64,000 nt of DNA. Source: Acidobacteriota bacterium (GTDB taxonomy: Bacteria > Acidobacteriota > Terriglobia > Terriglobales > Acidobacteriaceae). The position numbers and the translations under genes were made by a program. The DNA lies in assembly GCA_021803035.1 (NCBI GenBank), contig JAJZME010000081.1, forward strand, positions 51,002-115,001. The letters run 5' to 3'. Positions 39,162 to 47,436 of this stretch are shown in pieces. Within the stretch, counting starts at the first letter, position 1. Each line of letters opens with the position of its first letter. A model generated the notes under the pieces. That model saw only the letters and a program-made list of their open reading frames with translations. It was not told the origin of the DNA and made no database searches.

Positions 39162-39354
39162 TCATCTGCGGCTTTTAACGGACTGTAATGAAGGCGCCAG
39201 GCTTGAGGCGCAGAAAGGCCGTTGACGGCAGCGAAAGACCGGCAGTTGTACATTCCCGCTTCCCGATCTTCGCTAGAGATTCGCACTGACCCTTCCGGCC
39301 GCACGGCGGGATCAGGCAGATGTTCACCCATTTTCGCCGATTGAGAGGAATCCC

Positions 39355-42300
39355 ATGAACGAGGCTCAATTCAAGACTTCGACCGCTGACCTCCAAGCGA
39401 CTTCCGCCCGCCAGGGGCTGACGTTTTCCCGCTGGTTCTCGAAAGATGGGATTTCGCCGTACGACGAGGTGCGCTGGGAGCGGCGCACCGCTTCCATCAC
39501 GGATACCAAGGGCAACACGATCTTCGAGCAGAAGGACGTCGAAGTGCCCGCCGACTGGTCCATGACGGCTACCAACATTGTGGCTTCGAAGTACCTGCAT
39601 GGGCAGATGGGCACGCCGGAGCGCGAGACCGGCGTACGGCAGCTGGTGCGGCGCGTGGCCGAGACCATCTGCGATTGGGGAATGGTGGGCGGCTATTTCG
39701 CCAGTCCCGCCGACGCGGGGGTCTTTTACGACGAACTGGTGCACATGCTCCTGACCCAAAAGGCGGCCTTCAACTCGCCCGTGTGGTTCAACGTGGGCTG
39801 CGACCGGCTGGAGCCGGAGGCGGACGGCCTGAACTGGCACTGGGACCCGGCGACGGGCGGCATCAAGTATGCCGCCACCGGCTACCGGAATCCGCAGTGC
39901 TCGGCCTGCTTCATTAACGCGGTGGACGATTCGCTGGACTCGATTCTGACTCTGGCCAAGACGGAAGGGATGCTGTTCAAGTGGGGATCGGGCACGGGCA
40001 CCAACCTGTCGTCGATCCGCGGGTCGATGGAACTGCTTTCCGGCGGCGGACAGGCCTCGGGGCCGTTGAGCTTCATGCGCGGCTTTGACGCCTTTGCCGG
40101 GGTCATCAAGTCGGGCGGCAAAACCCGCCGCGCCGCCAAGATGGTGATCCTGAACGTGGACCACCCCGACATCGTGGAGTTCATCGAGTGCAAGGCCAAG
40201 GAAGAGGCCAAGGCGCACACGCTCATCAAGGCCGGCTACGACGGATCGGGGCCGGACTCGGAGGCGTTTTCGTCCATCTTCTTCCAGAATGCCAACAACT
40301 CCGTGCGCGTGAGCGACGAGTTCATGCGCGCCTATGAGAACGACGGCAACTTCACCACCTACACGGTGAAGGATCACACGCCCGTGCAGACCTACAAGGC
40401 GCGCGAGATCATGCACAAGATCGCCGAAGCGACGTGGCAGTGCGGCGATCCGGGCATGCAGTTCGACGACACCATCAACCGCTGGCACACGAGCAAGAAC
40501 ACGGCACGCATCAATGCGTCAAATCCGTGCTCGGAGTACATGTTCCTGGATAACTCGGCATGCAACCTGGCCAGCTTCAACCTGATGAAATTTGTCACCC
40601 CGGCGGGCACGTTTGATATTCCCGCCTACCGGCACGCGATCTCGGTGGTGATCACGGCAATGGAGATCCTGGTGGACAACTCCGGTTACCCGACCGAGTC
40701 GATCGCCCGGAACTCGCACGACTACCGGCCGCTGGGGCTGGGCTACGCCAACCTGGGCGCGCTGCTGATGTCGTTCGGGCTGCCATATGACTCGGCTGCG
40801 GGCCGCGACCTGGCTGCCAGCCTGACGGCCATCATGTGCGGCCAGGCCTATCTGCAGTCGGCGGTCATCGCCGCTACGTGCCCGCCGCTGGCGTCGGCCA
40901 CGCCGCTGACCGCTTCGGTGGAGCGCGAGGGCGGCGCCTGCCCGGGATTCTATGTGAACCGTGAGCCGTTCCTGGACGTCATCCGCATGCACCGCGCCGA
41001 GGTGAACAACATCGGCAAGTCGCGGGAGAGCGGCGAGCCATTCAGCGTGCCGCAGCTTGACGCGCTGATCGACGCCAGCCGCGAGAGCTGGGATACGGCG
41101 CTGGCCTGCGGCGAGCGGTACGGCTACCGCAATTCGCAGGTGACGGTGCTGGCGCCCACGGGCACCATCGGTTTCATGATGGATTGCGACACCACCGGCA
41201 TCGAGCCGGACCTGGCGCTGGTCAAGTACAAGAAGCTGGTGGGCGGCGGCATGATCAAGATCGTGAACAACACGGTCCCGGCGGCGCTGTTCAAGCTGGG
41301 CTACGGCAACGAGCAGGTAAACGCCATCGTCAGCTACATCGACGCGACCGGAACCATTGAAGGTGCGCCGGGCATCAAGACGGAGCATCTGCCGGTCTTC
41401 GATTGCAGCTTCAAGCCGGCCAAGGGCACGCGCTCCATTCACTACATGGGGCATATCAAGATGATGGCCGCCACGCAGCCGTTCCTCTCCGGAGCGATCT
41501 CCAAGACGGTGAACCTGCCCCGCGAAGCCACGGTGGACGAGGTCGCCGAGGCGTATGCGGAAAGCTGGCGCCGGGGCATCAAGGCCGTGGCCATCTACCG
41601 CGACGGTTCAAAAGGCACGCAGCCGCTCAATACCAGCCTCGACGCGAAGAAAGAGCCCTCGCCTCTGGATGCGGCCAGCGTTCGCGTGCTGACGCAACTG
41701 GCCGCTGGACATGCGCCTGCCGAAAGCGACGTGAAGGCGCTCGATGCCAAGGCCGACGAGAAGGTGGAAGTGGGCGCGAAGCAGCTTGTGGCCGCGGCCG
41801 CAGCTTTTGAGGATGCCCTGGATCAGATTGTAAAGGCCGCTACGGCGCCGTCGCTTGCGGCTTCTGCGGCGGTTGAGGAGCAGAACCTGAATGGGCCGCC
41901 ACGTGCCGTGCGCCACCGGCTGCCCATCGAGCGCGCTTCGGTGACGCACAAGTTTTCGATTGCGGGACACGAGGGCTACATCACCGTGGGTCTTTACCCC
42001 ACCGGCCAGCCGGGCGAGATCTTCATCAAGATGGCCAAGGAAGGCTCGACGGTCTCCGGCCTGATGGACGCCTTTGCCACCTCCATTTCGCTGGCGCTAC
42101 AGCACGGCGTGCCGCTGAAGGTGCTGTGCGAAAAGTTTGCCCACACGCGCTTCGAGCCTTCGGGCTGGACGGGGAATGAGCAGATCGGTTACGCCAAGAG
42201 CCTGATGGATTACATCTTCCGCTGGCTGCATCTGCGCTTCCTGTCGGGCGAGCAGTTGACGCTGTTTGCGGGCCTGGCGCCGCAGGCTCCGCAACTGCCT

Positions 42301-42648
42301 TCCTCGCCAAGCCTGTTGCCGGAGACGGAAGCCGAGGAAGACGCAGCCTCTTCGCAGCAGCAAATAGCCAGGCTGGCTGAAGAGGTGGCCCGGCGGCTGA
42401 GCCAGGTGGGTAAGCAAAGCCCTGGCGGCGGCATAGCGCCGGAGACGCAGGCGCAGGGCGCGGCGTCGGCCCCGCCGGCGCATGGGCCTGATTTGAAAGA
42501 CCGCGGCATCTATCACGAGGCGGACGCGATGCGCGATATGTATGAGATGGGCGACGCGCCAAGCTGTCCCACGTGCGGCGCCATTATGGTGCGCAACGGC
42601 AGTTGTTACCGCTGCATGAGTTGCGGGTCGACGAGTGGATGCAGTTGA
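39355..42648 (+). CDS. nrdJ: Adenosylcobalamin-dependent ribonucleotide reductase (class II)
   Basis: NrdJ reduces ribonucleotides to deoxyribonucleotides using coenzyme B12, independent of oxygen. The 1097-residue protein has QKAAFNSPVWFNVG, NPQCSACFINAVDDSLDSI (first redox Cys), KWGSGTGTNLSSIRGS, the radical-site NPCSEYMFLDNSACNLAS (about 390) and LAPTGTIGFMMDCDTTGIEPD. A C-terminal zinc-ribbon (CPTCGAIM...CYRCMSCGS, about 1073-1092) is typical of the long NrdJ form. An Ala/Glu/Lys-rich linker (about 770-860) separates the catalytic barrel from the TSCPD-like domain (GYITVGLYPTGQPGEIFIKM). GAGAGGAATCCC precedes ATG 39355. It depends on a B12 supply encoded elsewhere. Confidence 0.96.
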   Translation: MNEAQFKTSTADLQATSARQGLTFSRWFSKDGISPYDEVRWERRTASITDTKGNTIFEQKDVEVPADWSMTATNIVASKYLHGQMGTPERETGVRQLVRRVAETICDWGMVGGYFASPADAGVFYDELVHMLLTQKAAFNSPVWFNVGCDRLEPEADGLNWHWDPATGGIKYAATGYRNPQCSACFINAVDDSLDSILTLAKTEGMLFKWGSGTGTNLSSIRGSMELLSGGGQASGPLSFMRGFDAFAGVIKSGGKTRRAAKMVILNVDHPDIVEFIECKAKEEAKAHTLIKAGYDGSGPDSEAFSSIFFQNANNSVRVSDEFMRAYENDGNFTTYTVKDHTPVQTYKAREIMHKIAEATWQCGDPGMQFDDTINRWHTSKNTARINASNPCSEYMFLDNSACNLASFNLMKFVTPAGTFDIPAYRHAISVVITAMEILVDNSGYPTESIARNSHDYRPLGLGYANLGALLMSFGLPYDSAAGRDLAASLTAIMCGQAYLQSAVIAATCPPLASATPLTASVEREGGACPGFYVNREPFLDVIRMHRAEVNNIGKSRESGEPFSVPQLDALIDASRESWDTALACGERYGYRNSQVTVLAPTGTIGFMMDCDTTGIEPDLALVKYKKLVGGGMIKIVNNTVPAALFKLGYGNEQVNAIVSYIDATGTIEGAPGIKTEHLPVFDCSFKPAKGTRSIHYMGHIKMMAATQPFLSGAISKTVNLPREATVDEVAEAYAESWRRGIKAVAIYRDGSKGTQPLNTSLDAKKEPSPLDAASVRVLTQLAAGHAPAESDVKALDAKADEKVEVGAKQLVAAAAAFEDALDQIVKAATAPSLAASAAVEEQNLNGPPRAVRHRLPIERASVTHKFSIAGHEGYITVGLYPTGQPGEIFIKMAKEGSTVSGLMDAFATSISLALQHGVPLKVLCEKFAHTRFEPSGWTGNEQIGYAKSLMDYIFRWLHLRFLSGEQLTLFAGLAPQAPQLPSSPSLLPETEAEEDAASSQQQIARLAEEVARRLSQVGKQSPGGGIAPETQAQGAASAPPAHGPDLKDRGIYHEADAMRDMYEMGDAPSCPTCGAIMVRNGSCYRCMSCGSTSGCS

Positions 42649-42668
42649 CTACTTTTACGTACTCTTAG

Positions 42669-42697
42669 TGGAGCAGACACCTGTCTGCTCCATTTCC
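42669..42697 (+). terminator. Terminator of nrdJ
   Basis: Perfect 10-bp stem TGGAGCAGAC/GTCTGCTCCA with the loop ACCT, followed by TTTCCTTTT, 20 bases after the nrdJ stop. Confidence 0.85.
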
Positions 42698-44003
42698 TTT
42701 TGTGGGCTGGAAAAAAAGATATTCGCTCTTCGGCTTCTTGCCGGCGCATTTTTGTGCTGACGCAGGATTTGTTTTACCGGCTGACCAAAGGGGATGGACC
42801 TGCCTTGCAGGATCGTCACGAGGAGGGCCATATGGGCGCGGGAGCAGTTTTCCGGTGCGTACTTCGTGGATCTCCTGGACGCATCGCTTCACCTGCGCAG
42901 GCTGGCCAATTCGATTCTGTTGGCGGTGGAAATGCGTGACGCGCCCGCTCGGCGCGTGATGGTTCCGGATATCAAATCCTGACTTCTGCCCCCAAGAATG
43001 GCGGTAAGTGCGATCCGCCGCGTTTCTTCGCCTCGAAGTGCCGTCTCCGGGTCTCTATCTGAAAACCCGCGCCTTCTCAAATTGCGTTTGCCCGAAATCC
43101 GGAAACGTATCTCTCTCCACTGAACGATTCATCGGCCCGTCGATCAAAATGCCTTTATTAATGGCTTCCTCGGGGATTTCAAATGAAAAACCATTTTTCA
43201 CGTCCAGCGCCCCAGTTGATCCAAAAATCAAATCACAGTGATCAAAACAAAATAGTTCCCAAAAGGTTAAATCTAGCTTTATCGTATTCCAGAACGCAAC
43301 AGGCAGGCTTTGCCCCTTCCCTTACATGTTCGGCAAGAGTGGATCTATCAGGTAGATCTGGAGGCTTCACGCTAATTGCCCAATTTGATTCCTGGGTACG
43401 TCGTTTAGGCATCGGACGTTCGGGAGTTATGCTGGCCTTGTCAGCCTAATCAAGAAGGACGATTCTCCTGCCACGCGGATGGCGATGGTGTGCAATTCCG
43501 CGTGGCGTGCAGAGGAATGATTCAAGCAGCTATAAGCTGCAGAGGCCCTTGGTCCCTTGTGGCGAACATTGTAGTAAAAACGCATCGCTATTAGGAGACA
43601 GGGCTTTTGTGAAGATATTGCGCTTGCTCTTGAAGTATTGGTAGGCTGCTCGATTATATCTTCGGTTAAGTGACGGGGAAAATGAACTTTCAATGGGTGC
43701 TCGTTCCATGGAGGCAAAGTGGGCAATGCCGTTCCGTTCTTCGTCAAGCTTATACGGTTAGAAATCAGCTTCTATGAAGCCAACCATACGCTGTTCGCCT
43801 TACCACCGTGACGCCTGCATTGATTTATCACTCCTCATTTCCCACCGAAGCGCTTGGCTGTACGGCGTTTCACAGTTTCTTAACTTCTCAGGTGCCCGCC
43901 AGCGGTCGTAGAAGGTGCAGACCATATTATCTCGGTGTCAGCCTATCTTGTTATGATCTGCGGTCGTTGTAATTGCAGACGCCCTATCTCGATGGAGGAT
44001 GGA
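42698..44003. other. AT-richer, gene-poor accessory interval
   Basis: About 1.3 kb with lower GC than the neighbouring core genes. Short frames exist (for example 42794-42982 plus, whose product contains an FVDLLDASLHLRRLANSILL stretch, and 43427-43747 minus) but none shows a convincing ribosome site plus family resemblance. The look is that of decayed or foreign DNA. It runs up to the atypical amidohydrolase gene. Confidence 0.45.
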
Positions 44004-45329
44004 ATGGCTCGTTGGAAAAGTCTAATTTGTCTTCTCCTGGTGATCGCCGGGCCAGGAGCTGCACTTGGTGCCCAAACCCCGCAAGCCCCCAAAGCCCAAA
44101 CTGCTCCAGTGGTAGCGATTCGCGCAGGGCGGCTCTTTGATACACAAAGTGGTCAGTTACTGACAAACGAAGTAGTACTGGTGCAAGGTGATCGCATCAG
44201 CATGGTGGGTCCAGCAAATCAGGTAAAAATACCCGCCGGAACGAAGGTGATCGACCTCAGCCACGCAACAGTTCTGCCTGGCTTGGTTGACGCGCATTCG
44301 CACATATTTGATAGCTTGCCACCTGCCGTTCGCTTTAAGACGTCTCCTGAAGCCTGGACTTTGATAGCCTTGCACTCGGCGCAGGCAGACTTGCGAGGCG
44401 GATTCACGACGATTCGAGAGATGTGCACCCATGGTGAAGGATTCGGCGATGCAGCGGTGCAAAGCGCGATCAAGAAGGGCCTTTTCGTAGGTCCCAGGAT
44501 GCAGATCACGACCCGGGGCCTTTCCACGGGTCCCAAATACCTCGGCTATCCGGGATACAGAATTCCGGCAGGGACCCAGAACGTCACAGGGGTAACCGCG
44601 GTACGTGCAGCAGTTCGTGAACAGATTCGCTACGGGGCGCAGTGGATCGAGGTATTCGAAGATGGCTTCCATACATTCAGTCCCGCGGGTAAGTTATGGG
44701 TTCGCCCGTCGTTCACATTGCAGGAGTTGCAAGCTGCCGTGGATGAAGCCCATCGTGAGCATGTCAAGGTCTCGTGCGACGCTTACGGCGATCCAGGCTT
44801 AAGGGATTGCGTTGAGGCCGGGGTGAATAGCATCGAGCACGGACAGGACATCAGTAATGCAGAGTTGACAATGATGGTCCAGAAGGGAATCTACTGGGAT
44901 CCAACGCTTTATCGCTATTGCATGCCGCAGGCTGTTGAGAAGGATCATGCGATATCAGGAGGCAAGTATAGCCTGTGTGAATTGAGCAAGAATACTTTCA
45001 AGCGGGCGCTAACTCGAGGCGTGAAGATTGCATTCGGCAGCGGAGCAGACGGCGCGCCGCTCCATCATGGCACACAGGCGGTCCAATTTGCGGCCTTGGT
45101 TAACGCTGGCATGACACCTCTGCAGGCCATGGATGCTTCGCTCAAAGTAGACCCGGAGATGATGGGATGGCAAGACGAGATTGGGTCGATTCAAAAGGGC
45201 TACTATGCCGATATCATCGCGGTAACTGGGAATCCACTCCAGAATATCTCCGTACTTGAGCACGTTAAATTTGTGATGAAAGGCGGGGAAGTCATCTTAA
45301 ACGATCTAGGCACGAGTCTGAGCAAATAA
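44004..45329 (+). CDS. Secreted amidohydrolase-superfamily protein with altered metal site
   Basis: A 441-residue protein with a Sec signal peptide (MARWKSLICLLLVIAGPGAALG) and an imidazolonepropionase/prolidase-like amidohydrolase fold: GRLFDTQSG, HATVLPGLVDAHSHIF (first HxH), GFTTIREM, VNSIEHGQD and GYYADIIAVTGNPL. Other ligand positions deviate: the bridging Lys region reads WIEVFEDG (Glu for Lys), the HAHG motif reads CDAYG, and the FGTDAG motif reads FGSGADG. It may be inactive or use different chemistry. GGAGG precedes ATG 44004. Codon use is noticeably less GC-biased than in core neighbours, and a dead transposase lies just downstream, suggesting horizontal origin. Confidence 0.8.
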   Translation: MARWKSLICLLLVIAGPGAALGAQTPQAPKAQTAPVVAIRAGRLFDTQSGQLLTNEVVLVQGDRISMVGPANQVKIPAGTKVIDLSHATVLPGLVDAHSHIFDSLPPAVRFKTSPEAWTLIALHSAQADLRGGFTTIREMCTHGEGFGDAAVQSAIKKGLFVGPRMQITTRGLSTGPKYLGYPGYRIPAGTQNVTGVTAVRAAVREQIRYGAQWIEVFEDGFHTFSPAGKLWVRPSFTLQELQAAVDEAHREHVKVSCDAYGDPGLRDCVEAGVNSIEHGQDISNAELTMMVQKGIYWDPTLYRYCMPQAVEKDHAISGGKYSLCELSKNTFKRALTRGVKIAFGSGADGAPLHHGTQAVQFAALVNAGMTPLQAMDASLKVDPEMMGWQDEIGSIQKGYYADIIAVTGNPLQNISVLEHVKFVMKGGEVILNDLGTSLSK

Positions 45330-45399
45330 CGATGTGCGGAGCCGAATCCAAGGGAATTCGCGGTATCGCTACAATGGCGGGCGCTTCTGGGCTCGGCTC

Positions 45400-45760
45400 C
45401 GGTTATCGTTGCCATCGTAAGGGCTGATTGCGGGATGCAAACATCCATTCATGTCGATCGCCTCGGCTGGTGCTTTGCCCGTTCGGCGGTGCAGGCGCGG
45501 TATAGCTTCAGGAGGTTGTGTGTGGCACACAAGTGCGCACTCGTCCCGCACCTGCTGGTAGCTGCGCAACAGGCCGCGATGGAATCCTTGCGCTGGTTTG
45601 ATTTACCCGAAGACATGTTTTGATGGTGTTTCTGCCCAGAGCGTGAATGCCGCGTCCTGTCCGCGTCACTCGCCGCGAAGAATGAGCCGCAAACGAGAAG
45701 GCTTCTTGTTTGCACTCTGGCATCGGAAAGGCCGTCCATTCCGCGGCGGCAACCACGATT
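45400..45760 (-). pseudogene. IS1182/IS5-like transposase C-terminal remnant, multiply broken
   Basis: Minus-strand translation gives, across three frames, pieces that together follow the C-terminus of DDE transposases: VTRTGRGIHALGRNTI, then HVFG-stop-IKPAQGFHRGLL, SYQQVRDECALVC, then THNLLKLYRACTAERA. Canonical proteins read ...VEPVFGQIKxxxGFxxFLLRG...VRxEWxLVCxxHNLLKL. A CAA-to-TAA change explains the stop in the VFGQIK block. A missing GT/TG pair in a GTGTG run (near 45525-45535) explains the shift before HNLLKL. The N-terminal part and insertion-sequence ends were not found. Clearly non-functional. Confidence 0.65.
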
Positions 45761-45826
45761 CGTCAACGTAGCCAGGCCACAGAAAAGACGGCCATTTCAG
45801 TTATATTTCCTCTCCCACACTTTCCC

Positions 45827-46498
45827 TCAATCAACACTCTGCCGGTGAGAATGCGGGCTGGAGGCCAGAGGCTGCTTTTCCAGCAGCGTCTTGAGGGCCG
45901 GCATCAGCGTTTCGGCGATGATGCGGGAGCCTTTGGCGGTGGGGTGAATGCCGTCGGCCTGAATGGTGCCGGGTACATGAATCAGGTTTTTGTAGATCAT
46001 GGGCACCACGGCGACGTGGTATTCGGCGGCGAGTGCGGGGAAGAGCCCGTCAAAGGCGTGGATATAGTCGGGGCCGTAATTGGGCGGCAAGGTGATGCCG
46101 GCCAGCAGAACGCGAATGTGCGCTTTTTTGAGCGCGGCCAGCACCAGTCCCAGGTTGCGCCGGGTTTGCGCAAGGGGCAGGCCGCGGAGACCGTCGTTGC
46201 CGCCGAACTCGACGATGACGACGGCCGGATGCAGGCGAAGCACGTTGGGCAGGTTGGCGACGGCGTCTTTGGTGGTCGCGCCTGGCGTGCCCATGTTCCT
46301 GACCAAGTAGCGATAACCGTCGGTGTTCAAGATGCGCTGCAGGGCGTCGGGGAAGGTTTGGCCGTAAGGCAGCCCGTAGCCGGCGGTGATGCTGTCGCCA
46401 TAGCAGACAAGCAGCGGCCGCGGCGTGGCGGCAACGAGCCGCACCGGCAGAAACAGCAACAGCAGGATTGAGACGAGAAGCGCGCGGCGAGCGTCCAC
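45827..46498 (-). CDS. tesA: SGNH/GDSL esterase (TesA-like arylesterase/thioesterase)
   Basis: A 223-residue SGNH hydrolase with a hydrophobic N-terminal signal (residues about 5-23). Block I is VCYGDSITAGYG (nucleophile Ser), block III is VEFGGNDGLRG (Asn) and block V is ADGIHPTAKGS (Asp and His). E. coli TesA has the same size and is a periplasmic thioesterase/lysophospholipase. Here, too, the gene is divergent from an ABC ATPase plus FtsX-type permease pair (ybbA/ybbP), the same arrangement as in E. coli, which supports the call. Physiological substrate is not known from sequence. Confidence 0.85.
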   Translation of the reverse strand: MDARRALLVSILLLLFLPVRLVAATPRPLLVCYGDSITAGYGLPYGQTFPDALQRILNTDGYRYLVRNMGTPGATTKDAVANLPNVLRLHPAVVIVEFGGNDGLRGLPLAQTRRNLGLVLAALKKAHIRVLLAGITLPPNYGPDYIHAFDGLFPALAAEYHVAVVPMIYKNLIHVPGTIQADGIHPTAKGSRIIAETLMPALKTLLEKQPLASSPHSHRQSVD

Positions 46499-46704
46499 AT
46501 ATACAGTGTAGCTGGGGGGAAAAGGCGGGGACGTAGGGAATAGGGGCAGGGGACAGGAGACATGGTGGCGGATTTTTTGAATCTTACAATGCGAAGGGGC
46601 GATCGCTTGTCCAACTGCCAGTGGACTCTCGCGGCAGAATGGGCAGGAGCTTTTGCTGGTTCCTGCGTTCCCGGTCCCTCTCTCCCTTCAAGGAGGTTGG
46701 CGGA

Positions 46705-47436
46705 GTGATTGAGGTTCGCAATGCGGGGAAGTGGATCCAGAACGGGGCGCGGCGCGTGGAGATTCTCAAGGGAATCGATCTCAGCATTCCGGCCGGTCAG
46801 TTTGTGGCGATTGTGGGAGCCAGCGGCAGCGGCAAGAGCACGCTGCTGGGCCTGTTGGCCGGGCTCGATTCGCCAACCTCGGGCGAGATCTGGCTCGATG
46901 GCGCGCCCATCCACAACCTGGCTGAAGCCGAGCTGGCCGCGGTGCGCGGGCGCAAGATCGGCTTCGTCTTTCAGTCCTACCAGTTGATTCAGACGCTGAC
47001 CGCGCTGGAGAATGTGCTGCTGCCCTACGAGCTGAATGCCCGCGGCGACGGCATCGCGCAGGCGCGGCGGCTGCTGGACGAGGTGGGCCTGGGCGAGCGC
47101 GTGGATCACTACCCGGTGCAGCTTTCCGGCGGCGAGCAGCAGCGCGTGGCGTTGGCGCGGGCCTTCGTGGTCGATCCTCCGATTGTGATGGCCGATGAGC
47201 CGACGGGGAATCTCGACTCGACCAACGGACGGCTGGTGCTGGATTTGCTGCTGGAGAGAAATCGCAGGAAGGGCACCACGCTGGTGCTGGTCACCCACGA
47301 TCCGGAGATTGCGGCGCGCGCCGGCCGCAAGATTGTTCTGAAAGACGGCAGGATCGTCGAAGATACGCTGGCCGCGCCTGCCAATGCAGTCGGCGAAGAT
47401 CAAATGCTTACCCAGAATCAGGAGAGGAATGGCTAA
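46705..47436 (+). CDS. ybbA: ABC transporter ATPase, YbbA/LolD type
   Basis: A 243-residue ABC ATPase with Walker A GASGSGKST (about 35-43), Q-loop VFQSYQLIQTLTALENVLLP, signature LSGGEQQRVALARA, Walker B PPIVMADEPTGNLD and H-loop LVTHD. These are typical for the MacB/LolD/YbbA subgroup that works with FtsX-like permeases. GTG 46705 is chosen because AAGGAGG lies 8 bases upstream and homology begins at IEVRNA; the open frame reaches back to 46621. It overlaps the permease gene by 8 bases. It probably powers export or extraction of lipids or lipoproteins; the substrate is unknown. Confidence 0.9.
   Translation: MIEVRNAGKWIQNGARRVEILKGIDLSIPAGQFVAIVGASGSGKSTLLGLLAGLDSPTSGEIWLDGAPIHNLAEAELAAVRGRKIGFVFQSYQLIQTLTALENVLLPYELNARGDGIAQARRLLDEVGLGERVDHYPVQLSGGEQQRVALARAFVVDPPIVMADEPTGNLDSTNGRLVLDLLLERNRRKGTTLVLVTHDPEIAARAGRKIVLKDGRIVEDTLAAPANAVGEDQMLTQNQERNG

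Larger units (their letters stand above)
38650..39354. other. Intergenic region upstream of nrdJ
   Basis: About 700 bases. The left part holds a GC-rich hairpin (38685-38714) just after hppA. The right end holds a strong promoter and a probable NrdR box for nrdJ. No cobalamin riboswitch elements (B12 box) were recognised. A minus-strand frame at 38924-39331 has no protein-like features. Confidence 0.5.

Noticed and set aside
38924..39331. Cobalamin riboswitch or a small minus-strand gene upstream of nrdJ
   Set aside because: No B12-box or riboswitch core recognised; the minus-strand frame has no protein-like features and overlaps the nrdJ promoter.
43183..43747. Short frames on both strands in the AT-rich interval
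   Set aside because: No ribosome sites, no recognisable motifs and mutually overlapping; kept only as part of the accessory interval.
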